A DNA stretch of 64,000 nt from Rutidosis leptorrhynchoides (taxonomy: Eukaryota > Streptophyta > Magnoliopsida > Asterales > Asteraceae): positions 145,771,501 through 145,835,500 of the forward strand of contig NC_092338.1 in the NCBI RefSeq assembly GCF_046630445.1, given 5' to 3'. The notes under the pieces are model-generated. The model saw nothing but the letters and a program-made list of their open reading frames with translations, had not been told where the DNA came from and made no database searches. Shown piece by piece: positions 1-11,990 of this stretch. Numbering within the stretch: position 1 is the first letter of the stretch; each line of letters starts with the position of its first letter. Made by a program: the position numbers and the translations under genes.

Positions 1-772
1 ATTGTGAGTTTCATTACTCCATTTTTAAATGCTTTTGCAATATATATTTTTGGGATTGAGAATACATGCGCTTTTATAAATGTTTTACGAAATAGACACA
101 AGTAATCGAAAATACATTATATGGTTGAATGATCGAAGCCGAATATGTCCCTTTTGCTTGGTAGCCTAAGAATTAGTAAACCGATCTGCTAATTGACGCG
201 AATCCTAAAGATAGATCTATTGTGCCTAATAAACCCCATCCATTGTAGTGGATGCTTTAGTACTTCGATGTTGTTTTATCATGTCCGATGGATGTCCCTG
301 AACGATATAGGATATTCTTATATGCATCTTGTTAATGTCAATTATCAGGTGTTCAATCCATATGAATGATTTTTGTCTCTATATATGGGACGTATATTTA
401 TGAGAAATGGAAATGAAAATCTTGTGATCTATTAAAACTATGGAAATGATCGATTATGATAAAATAATGAACTCACCAACCTTTTAGTTGACAGTGCATT
501 TGCTCATTTTAGAGATATTACTTGGAGTCATTCATGACATATTTCAAAAGACGTTGCATTCGAGTCGTTGAATTCATCAAGATTATTATTAAGTCAATTA
601 TAGTTAGGTGTATTATGAAATGGTATGCATGCCGTCGACTTTCATTGTAATGAAAATTTGTCTTTTAAAAACGAATGCAATGTTTGTAAAATATATCATA
701 TAGAGGTCATGTACCTCGCGATGTAACCAAATGTAATGTATTCGTCCAGGTGGATTAGGATGGTTCCTTTCA
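1..772 (+). repeat. Element C: 3' portion of 5' LTR (partial, cut by window start)
   Basis: This stretch aligns along its length with the end of the B LTR (about 5604-6375), at a few percent divergence by eye. It ends in TTTCA directly before a primer-binding site, so it is the R/U5 side of a plus-strand LTR. The upstream part lies outside the window. The conserved LTR hairpin is at 477-490 and carries one mismatch. Confidence 0.85.
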
Positions 773-3700
773 GTTGGTATCAGAGCGGTGGTCTTAGCGA
801 ACCAGGTCTTGCATTATTGTGTCTAACTGATAGTTGTTTAGATGCATTAGTGAGTCTGGACTTCGACCGTGTCTGTATGTCAAAAGTTTTGCTTATCATT
901 TCGTGTCGAAAATTACCTGGTTATCATTCTTAGGGAATCACTTGGTTATCATCCTTAGTCTAGACACATCTTATTGCATTGATTGCATGATTAGTGTATA
1001 GACAAAATTCATATCTTAGCATATCTACTAATTCATATCTTAGCGTATCTGTTATTGTAAACTTTGCCTGACATATTCCGTAAATTCCTCCGTAGTCTAC
1101 GAAATCTTTTGTTCTATATGTATAGATATTCTATGTAATTGGAATACCATCCAATAGCCAGAAATCATTTCCTATCAAAAAATCCTTTACCCAATCGTAC
1201 GAAATAGAACTCGTCATTAGTTCAAGTTCTTCGGAACCCGACAGCTATTCCGACGTGGGTGTTCACCTAAGCTCCGGAAGCAGCGTCACCAGAATGAATC
1301 AACCAATCAGCCATCCCCAATTCATCTGATGGGTTCGTAGTCGACTTAATCATTGGAGGCGAGAAGAAGGCGATACTTTCCATCAAAAAAATTTTCCTCT
1401 TGGCGATGAACTTGAAGCACTCACCGATGAACCAATCCGAAACACCATTTTCACCTTCATTACCCGAATATCTCGCCATGATTATATACTATCTCAAATT
1501 CAAAACCATATTCATCCGCTCGTTCTGACCGACAATCATCCCGGAGTAATCGAAGAAGTCAACGAGATTCGCGCTCGAGTAATCAATTTGGAGAATATGG
1601 TGCAAAACTTACCAGCTTCAGCAACATCACATGCCTCAACATCTCATTCTGTACCTCGAGTATAATAATCGTTCTACGTTTCGTTCTACATCAATTATCT
1701 TCTTTCTTCATGGCGATTATGTAATCTCTAATGTTTTAGAGATTATGTATTCTAGTTCTAAAGGTAAATCAAATGAGATTAATATTATATTAACTCATTA
1801 AATCTATGATTACATCTGAAGAAAATATATACGTAAGTATATTTTCACAAAGATTGTAATTAAAAATTCTTTCGTACAAACTGTAATGGTGAAAATATTT
1901 TAACGGGTAGGTAATACCCGAGGAATATTTAGATTTCACATTAATAAGTTATACTGTACATTTTTCGAATCTGATTCAACAGTCATTTACTATCCTACTT
2001 ACATCCACAAGATATATGTATCGGTTCACAGTAGAATAACCATTTTCATTCAATTTCATATTTGGATTTTGACCTATCAGAATCCAACAAGTAGTATAAT
2101 GAAGAAAACATTGGACAAAATAAAATTTGTTAGAAACAAACAAATTAACTATGAGAAATTTTGTTAAGAATCCACACTAACTGTTCCTAGCTAACTGTTA
2201 ATTCCTTATTACATTTATTTATCGCAATTTAATTATCGCAATTTATTTATCGCAATTTAAATTCTCGCAATTTTATTTATTGTCATTTAATTTCTGTTAT
2301 TTATTTACGCACTTTAAATATCAGGACACGTATACAAGGTTTTGACATATCATATCGACGCATCTATATATATTATTTGGAATAACCATAGACACTCTAT
2401 ATGCAGTAATATTCGAGTTAGCTATACAGGATTGAGGTTGATTCTACAATAATATATATACTTTGAGTTGTGATCGAGTCTGAGACATGTATATAATGGG
2501 TCACGATACGTATTAATTAATTCAAATATTATATATTAAACTATATATGAATTATTGAATTACTAATTGTGGACTGCTAACTGTGGACTGCCAACATTGG
2601 ACAATTAAAATGAATTAAAATATTGATTATAACATATGAAACTAAACAATTTTTCAAGTTTGCCACTTGATTTCATCTTAAACCTCATTTGTATTTTGAC
2701 GGTTACAATCTGCTTTCAAGCCTTTCATAATTATTGAAAACACCTCAATCGAGAGGATGAACCAACCGCACTTCATCTACGGAAGAAAAGATTGATGCAT
2801 ATAGTTATGCACCTGAAAACACTCGGAACCTGAGTAAACATTTAACACGTATCTGTACTAGCTCCTTTGACATTATTATTACCGAAAATAACAATGCAAT
2901 TCCTTTTCAAATTAGCCAATTTTGTCACAGCTTCAGCAAAACAATTTTGACTTTTCATTCGAATAAGTCTTATTATAACTTTGATATATACGTTTGCCCC
3001 TTCATCATCGTTACCAGAGAACCATTTATATTCTATCACATTAGCAGTAAACTTACCAACAACTTCGTTGATCTTTGACTTTCCGAAAAATCATTATCTT
3101 TATCGAAACCCTATCCGCATCTTGTAACGATAATTGCCATACCAATTACTGAGAATCAGCAATCAGTATTTTGAATCTCGCAGTGTTTCTACATCAACAG
3201 TTATATGCATACATATAACACTTGTCTCTTAGAATTATGATCTTCAATTCTGAAATTCTGAAAAGCACACAGTCTACAAATCAATACTCTAAATGTTGAA
3301 AAAGCTGCATGAAGCAGCAGAAACTGTAGACAACCATAAACGACCTTAACCGTCTGAAGTTTGATGATAAAAAAATAGTATGTTGGCAAAGCTCAGAAAT
3401 GACAAGACTAGAAAATGGATTAAGCAAACTATGAAGGAGACTGTGGACAAATCACAAGGACTAAACTTGTATATAAAGAATCCTCTTCTGATAAAATCTT
3501 TAGCGAATACCTTGATCCTTAATCGCTCTAAATCATTGTGAATGAATTTCTTCATCACAATTTGATTCTGAAATTCTAAAATATCATCGAATCTTTCATT
3601 ATAAATATCTTTGATAATTCTGAAGATATATTCATAACTATTCTTACCTGAAATCATTTATCTCTTCGCGCTATCTGTGTTATATCATAAAAGAAACAAT

Positions 3701-3824
3701 TTTAGTTTCTAAATTCTGAAACCTTCGAGTTTAAAATATGAATGTTTTTGAAGTAGTGTTGGGAACTGATGCATGAGTTAGTATAATATAATGACACTTG
3801 ATCAACGTGATTATATTACAGTCG
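773..3824 (+). mobile_element. Element C: internal region of a non-autonomous LTR retrotransposon, truncated
   Basis: The internal region begins with a primer-binding site TGGTATCAGAGC at 775-786, complementary to the initiator Met tRNA 3' end. It parallels B (6376-9420) throughout. No gag, protease, reverse transcriptase or integrase similarity is visible. It holds a decayed leader reading frame (1204-1665), an internal copy of the polypurine-junction motif (1902-1921) and an uncharacterised segment at about 2700-3660 shared with A, B and E. It stops near 3820, where sequence assigned to the D LTR begins. Where C continued is not visible in this window. Confidence 0.75.
1204..1665 (+). pseudogene. 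Leader reading frame of element C, start codon lost
   Basis: This frame corresponds to the intact 144-codon frame of element A at 14349-14783. The start position reads ATA instead of ATG (1204-1206). The frame then stays open for most of 153 codons to a TAA at 1663-1665, with one in-frame TGA where A has a short extra Trp-rich segment. Many differences from A fall in third codon positions and the frame is retained, which suggests the family once coded for this protein. Function is unknown. The C-terminal part is predicted to be helical, as in A. I recognise no domain. Confidence 0.5.
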
Positions 3825-4828
3825 TGACAAGGGTCATAGAACAGATTTGTTTATTTAAATTGGACCTCGTTTGGACCACTTAATGAGGTGTTTCATATTT
3901 CAGATAACTGGTAAATGCCCATGTGTATCACGGAAGAGATTTTCTCCCAATGAAGGAAACCCCTTTAGTTTAAAAACTGACTTCACCTTATTTCCATTTT
4001 AGGAAATTATAACACATACATACACATACGCTTCTATATCTCAAACCCTAACCCAAATCTTGTGATTATAATCTCAATTGAAAGCTGATTTTTATGTTTA
4101 CTGATTTCAATAACTCCACAAGGTAGTTTTAAACTGATTTCATGTGTTGATTCAAGTGAAATCTTTGATTTTATGAGTTTTTGTGTTAAAATGGGTTTTT
4201 AAATCAAATCCTGTATTTGAAGTGTTGTTTATGTCAAATTGAAGTTAGTAAACATTTGTATACGAGTTATGTATGTCTCCTAAGTGATTTTTAGAGTCAA
4301 AACAGTGCAAAAAATAGATTTGGGGCTCAAAATGACGAAATCAGCGACCTGGTGCTGATGAACAGCTCCCGTACGGTTGTAGGATGCACTCGTACGGGTA
4401 CGGGGTGTATCCAGGACATTTTGGGTGCAACCACATGGTTACAGGTGCTCCCGCACGGTTGCAGGTGCTCCCATGCGGTTGCAGTCTGTTTGCTTTTTAG
4501 AAAACTTGTTTTGGCCGTAACTTTCAAACCGTAACTCCATTTTTTATGAATAAACTACCGTTGGAAATGTAATGAGGTCTACTTTTCAATAGTGAAGTTT
4601 TAAAACACTGAATTAAACTTTAATTTGGGTCAAAATGATGGGATAGCGTGTATGCCTCGTTTTATACGTGTGTGATAGTTGCAATTGAATGGGGAACCAT
4701 ATAAACTTGTCATATATGGATATATTATGCTATATGATGTTTTTTAGAGTATGAATTGATGATATTATTGATTAGATATGTACTAACTTGAGATATGATA
4801 TTCTCAGGTAATAAAGGAACGGAGAAGG
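3825..4828 (+). repeat. Element D: 5' LTR, first part
   Basis: This is the sequence between the end of C and the TSD GAAGG (4824-4828) of B. Joined over B it continues at 23863 and ends in TTACA at 24622, just before the D primer site. Around 4365-4490 it holds short degenerate repeats with a GTACGG/GCACGG core. ORFs on both strands here are repeat artefacts. The exact start is uncertain by several bases. Confidence 0.55.
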
Positions 4829-5392
4829 TGTAACGACCCAAAAATTTTCGATCAAATTTAAACTTAATCTTTATATGATTTCAACTTGATAAGCAAAGTC
4901 TATTAAACTGAGTTACAAAATTTTGAACTATTTACATAGATTCATTTATACCTTTGACTATTCCCGACGATTCACGAACATCGATGTATAAATAAATATG
5001 TAAATATAAATGAAATCTATACATATGTAATATTGTAATAAATATATATATATAATTAATAAATAATAAGGATACAATAAAATTATATAGTTAAAATACA
5101 TTATAACAAATAGTAAACTTAATTACAAGCTGAATATAAATAGTATATTAATACCATTATCGTTATTAGTATGATTAATAGAATTACTAATATTATTATC
5201 TTATTAATAAATATTAAGTATTATAATCATTTTTTACCACTGTTAATATTATTTTAGTATCATTATAACTATTATTATTAATATAAAAATGATATATTTA
5301 ATACATATAACTTAACAAAAATTAATATTTTATATACAAAATGAATATATGAAACATGTAGGTTATTAATATAAAAATTATATAACTAATAA

Positions 5393-5484
<92 letters not shown>

Positions 5485-6375
5485 TTGTTTGATTACAATT
5501 ATGTGTGTTAATATATATTTATAAATGATATAGGTTCATGAATTCGAGGCTAACCTTACACTGTTCAGTTCCGTCGAATGCATATTTTTACTACAAAATA
5601 TCGTATGGTGAGTTCATTACTCCATTTTTAAATGCTTTTGCAATATATATTTTTGGGATTGAGAATACATGCGCTTTTATAAATGTTTTACGAAATAGAC
5701 ACAAGTAATCGAAACTACATTATATGGTTGAATGATCGAAGCCGAATATGTCCCTTTTGCTTGGTAGCCTAAGAATTAGTAAACCGATCTGCTAATTGAC
5801 GCGAATCCTAAAGATAGATCTATTGTGCCTAACAAACCCCATCCATTGTAGCAGATGCTTTAGTACTTCGATGTTATTTTATCATGTCTGATGGATGTCC
5901 CGAAATGATAGGGGATATTCTTATATGCATCTTGTTAATGTCAATTATCAGGTGTTCAATCCATATGAATAATTTTTGTCTCTATGCATGGGACGTATAT
6001 TTATGAGAAATGGAAATGAAAATCTTGTAGTCTATTAAAACTATGGAAATGATCGATTATGATAAAATAATGAACTCACCAACCTTTTGGTTGACAGTGC
6101 ATTTGCTCATTTTAGATATATTACTTGGAGTCATTCATGACATATTTCAAAAGACGTTGCATTCGAGTCGTTGAGTTCATCAAGATTATTATTAAGTTTA
6201 TTATAGTTGGATGTATTATGAAATGGTATGCATGCCGTCGACTTTCATTGTAATGAAAATTTATCTTTTAAAAACGAATGCAATGTTTGTAAAATATATC
6301 ATATAGAGGTTAAGTACCTCGCGATATAACCAAATGTAATGTATTTGTCTAGGTGGATTAGGATGGGTCCTTTCA
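4829..6375 (+). repeat. Element B: left LTR (forward)
   Basis: The LTR starts TGTAACGACC and ends CCTTTCA directly before a primer site TGGTATCAGAGC (6378-6389), 1547 bp. It is AT-rich with a long AT dinucleotide run at about 5396-5481. The R/U5 half (from about 5600) is shared with C, A, E, F and G. The conserved hairpin CAACCTTTTGGTTG lies at 6080-6093. Confidence 0.85.
5396..5481. repeat. AT dinucleotide microsatellite
   Basis: A nearly uninterrupted AT run within the B left LTR. A matching run lies in the inverted LTR at about 23227-23292, as expected for sister LTRs. Confidence 0.95.
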
Positions 6376-9300
6376 GTTGGTATCAGAGCGGTGGTCTTAG
6401 CAAACCAGGTCTTGCATTAGTGTGTCTAACTGATAGTTGTTTAGATGCATTAGTGAGTCTGGACTTCGACCGTGTCTGCATGTCAAAAGTTTTGCTTATC
6501 ATTTCGTGTCGAAAATTACCTGCTTATCATTCTTAGGGAATCACTTGCTTATCATCCTTAGTCTAGACACATCTTATTGCATTGATTGCATGATTAGTGT
6601 ATAGACAAAATTCATATCTTAGCATATCTGCTAATTCATATCTTAGCGTATCTGTTATTGTAAACTTTGCCTGACATATTCCGTAAATTCCTCCGTAGTC
6701 TACGAAATCTTTTGTTCTATATGTATAGATATTCTATGTAATTAGAATACCATCCAATAGCCATAAATCATTTCCTATCAAAAAATCCTTTACCCAATCG
6801 TACGAAATAGAACTCGTCATTAGTTCAAGTTCTTCGGAACCCGACAGCTATTCCGACGTGGGTGTTCACCTAAGCTCCGGAAGCAGCGTTTACCAGAATG
6901 AATCAACCAATCAGCCATCCCCAATTCATCTGATGGGTTCGTAGTCGACTTAATCATTGGAGACGAGAAGAAGACGATACTTTCCATCAACAAAATTTCC
7001 CTCTTGGCGATGAACTTGAAGCACTCACCGACGAACCAATCCGAAACACCATTTTCACCTTCATTACCCGAATATCTCGCCATGATTATATACTATCTCA
7101 AATTCAAAACCTTATTCATCCGCTCGTTCCGACCGAAAATCATCCCGGAGTAATCGAAGAAGTCAACGAGCTTCGCGCTCGAGTAATCAATTTGGAGAAT
7201 ATGGTGCAAAACTTACCAGCTTCAGCAACATCACATGCCTCAACATCTCATTCTGTACCTCGAGTATAATAATCGTTCTACGTATCGTTCTACATCAATT
7301 ATCTTCTTTCTTCATGGCGATTATGTAATCTCTAATGTTTTAGAGATTATGTATTCTAGTTCTAACGGTAAATCAAATGAGATTAATAATATATTAATTC
7401 ATTAAATCCATGATTACATCTGAAGAAAATATATACGTAAGTATATTTTCACAAAGATTGTAATTAAAAATTCTTTCGTACAAACTGTAATGGTGAAAAT
7501 ATTTTAACGGGTAGGTAATACCCAAGGAATATTTAGATTTCACATTAATAAGTTATACTGTACATTCTTCGAATCTGATTCAACAGTCATTTACTATCCT
7601 ACTTACATCCACAAGATATATGTATCGGTTCACAGTAGAATAACCATTTTCATTCAATTTCATATTTGGATTTTGACCTATCAGAATCCAACAAGTGGTA
7701 TAATGAAGAAAACATTGGACAAAATAAAATTTGTTAGAAACAAACAAATTAACTATGAGAAATTTTGTTAAGAATCCACGCTAACTGTTCCTAGCTAACT
7801 GTTAATTCCTTATTATATTTATTTATCGCAATTTAATTATCGCAATTTATTTATCGCAATTTAAATTCTCGCAATTTTATTTATTGTCATTTAATTTCTG
7901 TTATTTATTTACGCACTTTAAATATCAGGACACGTATACAAGGTTTTGACATATCATATCGACGCATCTATATATATTATTTGGAATAACCATAGACACT
8001 CTATATGCAGTAATGTTCGAGTTAGCTATACAGGGTTGAGGTTGATTCTACAATAATATATATACTTTGAGTTGTGATCGAGTCTGAGACATGTATATAA
8101 TGGGTCACGATACGTATTAATTAATTCAAATATTATATATTAAACTATATATGAATTATTGAATTACTAATTGCGGACTGCTAACTGTGGACTGCCAACA
8201 TTGGACAATTAAAATGAATTAAAATATTGATTATAACATATGAAACTAAACAATTCTTCAAGTTTGCCACTTGATTTCATCTTAAACCTCATTTGTATTT
8301 TGATGGTTACAATCTGCTTTCAAGCCTTTCATAATTATTGAAAATACCTCAATCGAGAGGATGAACCAACCGCACTTCATCTACGGAAGAAAAGATTGAT
8401 GCATATAGTTATGCACCTGAAAACACTCGGAACCTGAGTAAACGTTTAACACGTATCTGTACTAGCTCCTTTGACATTGTTATTACCGAAAATAACAATG
8501 CAATTCCTTTTCAAATTAGCCAATTTTGTCACAGCTTCAGCAAAACAATTTTGACTTTTCTTTCGAATAAGTCTTATTATAACTTTGATATATACGTTTG
8601 CCCCTTCATCATCGTTACCAGAGAACCGTTTATATTCCATCACATTAGCAGTAAACTTACCAACAACTTCGTTGATCTTTGACTTTCCGAAAAATCATTA
8701 TCTTTATCGAAACCCTATCCGGATCTTGTAACGATAATTGCCATACCAATTACTGAGAATCAGCAATCAGTATTTTGAATCTCGCAGTGTTTCTACATCA
8801 ACAGTTATATGCATACATATAACACTTGTCTCTTGGAATTATGATCTTCAATTCTGAAATTCTGAAAAGCACTCAGTCTACAAATCAATACCCTGAATGT
8901 TGAAAAAGCTGCATGAAGCAGCAGAAACTGTAGACAACCATAAATGACCTTAACCGTCTGAAGTTTGATGATAAAAAAATAGTATGTTGGCAAAGCTCAG
9001 AATTGACAAGACTGGAAAATGGATTAAGCAAACTATGACGGAGGCTGTGGACCAATCACAAGGACTAAACTTGTATATAAAGAATCCTCTTCTGATAAAA
9101 TCTTTAGCGAATACCTTGATCCTTAATCGCTCTAAATCATCGTGAATGAATTTCTTCATCACAATTTGATTCTGAAATTCTAAAATATCATCGAATCTTT
9201 CATTATAAATATCTTCGATAATTCTGAAGATATATTCATAACTATTCTTATCTGAAATCATTTATCTCTTCGCGCTATCTGTGTTATATCATAAAAGAAA

Positions 9301-10139
9301 CTATTTTAGTTTCTAAATTCTGAAACCTTCGAGTTTAAAATATGAATATTTTTGAAGTAGTGTTGGGAACTGATGCATGAGTTAGTATAATATAATGACA
9401 TTTGATCAACGTGATTATATTACAATAAGTCATGCTGAGTTTCTAATGGAACGTGATGATTCACAGATTTTATCGTCATCATGTGCTATGTTACACGACT
9501 CTTACATTTTACCTAATCTTTAAACAAATCAAGAACATATTTTCTTGATAGTTCTATGTTCTCTCTTGATATTCTGGTAATTTGACAAATCAAGATCGTG
9601 CTATTACGATTTCTTTTATTATAGAACATTAACTATGTTCATTTCAAAACCCATACCTACGAATTCTAGATCATTACTTGCTTCACGCAAAGTCGAGAAG
9701 AGAAAACAAAAGTTTGGATTGAGGGAGAAAGAATAGAAGATATGAGCTGTGGGAATAAGGAAACGAAGGAGGTGGATTTATAGTGAAATATCCGCAGAGC
9801 AAATCAAGATAGATTATTGCATTTAATCGAAGAGAATCCTAATTTCCTTAATTACCGAAGAATTAAAACTTATTACGAAGATTTTCTCCAAATCCCTTGA
9901 ACTTTGAAAATCAATCCTATCTACATCAAAAGATATGACAAATCTTCATTTACTCACTTTCACACTTTTGTGATAGCTTCATTCGTACTCTTCAAATAAA
10001 TGAATTATTTTACTCATATTACTAACTGATGATAAAACTCTAATTTCTAGCTCGTTTGCGTCATGAAAACCTTTTTATTGTCAGTCATGACCATCCTAAT
10101 CAAATTTCGGGACGAAATTTATTTAACGGGTAGGTACAC
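6376..10139 (+). other. Element B: internal region without gag-pol
   Basis: The region starts with the Met-tRNA primer site (6378-6389) and ends with the palindromic hairpin AAATTTCGGGACGAAATTT (10102-10120) plus the polypurine-like junction ending GGTAC at 10137. Two further bases (AC) precede the inverted LTR. An internal copy of the junction motif, slightly mutated, is at 7506-7525. Apart from the decayed leader frame I see no coding sequence. Minus-strand frames at about 8446-9261 have counterparts in C, A and E, but their reading frames are not conserved. Confidence 0.75.
6807..7269 (+). pseudogene. Leader reading frame of element B, start lost and frameshifted
   Basis: Counterpart of the element A frame at 14349-14783 and of C at 1204-1665. 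The start position is ATA, one extra base near 6888 shifts the frame relative to C, and the same in-frame TGA as in C follows. No functional product is expected. The shared ATA and TGA in B and C indicate that the damage predates the separation of these two copies. Confidence 0.5.
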
Positions 10140-10289
10140 TGAAAGGACCTGTCCTAATCCACCTGGATAAATACATTACATTTGGTTAAATCGCGAGGTA
10201 CTTGACCTCAATATGATACATTTTACAATCATTGCATTCGTTTTTAAAAGACAAACTTTCATTACAATGAAAGTCGACGGCATGCATAC
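10140..10289 (-). repeat. Element B: right LTR (inverted), first part
   Basis: Reads as the reverse complement of an LTR U5 end (TGAAAGGACC at the left edge) and matches the reverse complement of about 6230-6375. It is interrupted by element A, with the TSD copy CATAC at 10285-10289, and resumes at 22507. Confidence 0.8.
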
Positions 10290-11041
10290 TGTGACAACCC
10301 GGAAATTTCCAACCAAATTTAAACTTTAATCTTTATATGTTTCCGACACGATAAGCAATATTTGTTAAGTTAAATTTCAAGAATTTTAAACTATGTTCAT
10401 ACATTCATTCAACCTTAACCAAGTTCCAACGATTCACGAACCATTAAACGAATATGATAATATATGTATATGTGTAACTTGAAACGTAAACAAAATATTA
10501 GATTAAATACTTTATATGATTGTATCTGTTTCAAAATGTTTATTAATGGAATTAGAAGATAAGATCAAATGATTGAATTATCAGATATATTGAATTATGA
10601 TTACAAGTCTCTGTTGAAAGGCCCACGTTGATTTGAGAAATCTTTCCATTTTAACAATATTCAGAAAATGGTAAAGTGATTTATAAATAAGAACAAATTG
10701 TCAATCATTGAGAACTAGACAAAGGATAGTGGAAGATTGAATCTCATAAAGACTCGATTGATCTATTTAGTTTTAAACGTACAAAAACGTTTTCAGTTTA
10801 AAAAGAACTTTATTATTAAAACGTATATAACTTTTATAAATATCTAGAATCACTTTTGACAACTCATTACTTAACTAGTATGATAAAGATAACGATATTT
10901 ATATTTTATTTTATATATATAACGATTTAAATTAATATTATATATATTTATACGCGTATTATACGTACATAGTTTTATACTTTTACTATACTTAAAATTT
11001 ACCTTTACTTTATTTTTACTTTACTTTAACTTTAATAATTC

Positions 11042-11153
11042 ATACTTTAATAATTCACTTTAATAATTCATACTTTAATAATTCACTTTAATAATTCATA
11101 CTTTAATAATTCACTTTAATAATTCATACTTTAATAATTCACTTTAATAATTC
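11042..11153 (+). repeat. 28-bp tandem repeat, 4 copies, upstream of LTR TATA box
   Basis: Four perfect copies of a 28-bp unit built from ACTTTAATAATTC-type half units lie just before TATAAATA. The 3' LTR has three copies (19665-19748) and E has about five (50512-50664). The position suggests a variable upstream promoter module. Confidence 0.9.
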
Positions 11154-11163
11154 AAAAATCTAT

Positions 11164-11171
11164 TATAAATA
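11164..11171 (+). promoter_or_regulatory. Predicted TATA box of element A 5' LTR
   Basis: TATAAATA lies directly after the 28-bp repeats and before a CT-rich stretch with TCTCTAAACTCTCTC, typical of a plant transcript start. The same arrangement is at 19759-19766 in the 3' LTR and, reversed, at 50494-50501 in E. The start site itself is not proven. Confidence 0.55.
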
Positions 11172-11929
11172 GAATTCAATAGGTTTCATTATTTCATAGA
11201 AACTTGAAAATATTTTTCTCTAAACTCTCTCAATCGATTTACATATATATATTTACTCCGTATTATTTCAAGATATTATTAGTATACATAAAATATTACG
11301 AAGGAGTGCTGTCCGAGTGATTTCGAAATTGTTTTTCGAGTGGGATAGGATTAAGAAAATTATGGGTTATAGCTATGGAGGTGATTGAGTATGGTTCATG
11401 GGTATGCTCGTGAGGTCAATATAGTGTTTATCATTTCCGTTGCGTCTACGTACCTTTCCTGCAATATTGAATCTCAATATTGATACGTGAGTACTCATAA
11501 TTTAACTTTTACATACTAATAGTGTATCCCTGACTAGTGCTCGAGTATTTAGGATTATGCATGCTTGTAATTTTAATATTGCCCTTAGACAGGTTAGGTT
11601 GAATGTTGAATTAGTTACACTTGCGATTGAGATAAGGTATAAGATATGCATGTCCTTGGAAAGCTAGCGAAAAATTAAGAACTTTTCCTTTAGATATCGA
11701 ATGGTTTCGATGAACGGATTAGAAGTTATAATCAATTGAATTTTCGATATTTTTATTAAAAATGATTATTATTATCCTCGTTTTTATCGTCGTTCTAGTT
11801 TTATCTTATTATTATGATTATTATTATCTTTGTCAATAAAAGGGATTTATCATTAAAAATTGTTATTTTTTTTATTATTACTATCGTTATTATCGTTAAA
11901 GTTATAATTAGTATTATTATTATTATCCA

Positions 11930-11985
<56 letters not shown>

Positions 11986-11990
11986 CGTTA
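11930..11990. repeat. ATT trinucleotide microsatellite
   Basis: An ATT run within the A 5' LTR. The matching run in the 3' LTR is at about 20524-20590, and the reverse-complement run in E is at about 49660-49735. Confidence 0.9.

Noticed and set aside
736..933. 65-aa frame over the primer site in C and a twin at 6339-6536
   Set aside because: The frame crosses LTR end and primer site; its conservation is explained by those cis signals and it has no domain.
5396..5481. CRISPR array or centromere satellite
   Set aside because: Only microsatellites and a 28-bp LTR minisatellite are present; no spaced repeats or long satellite monomers.
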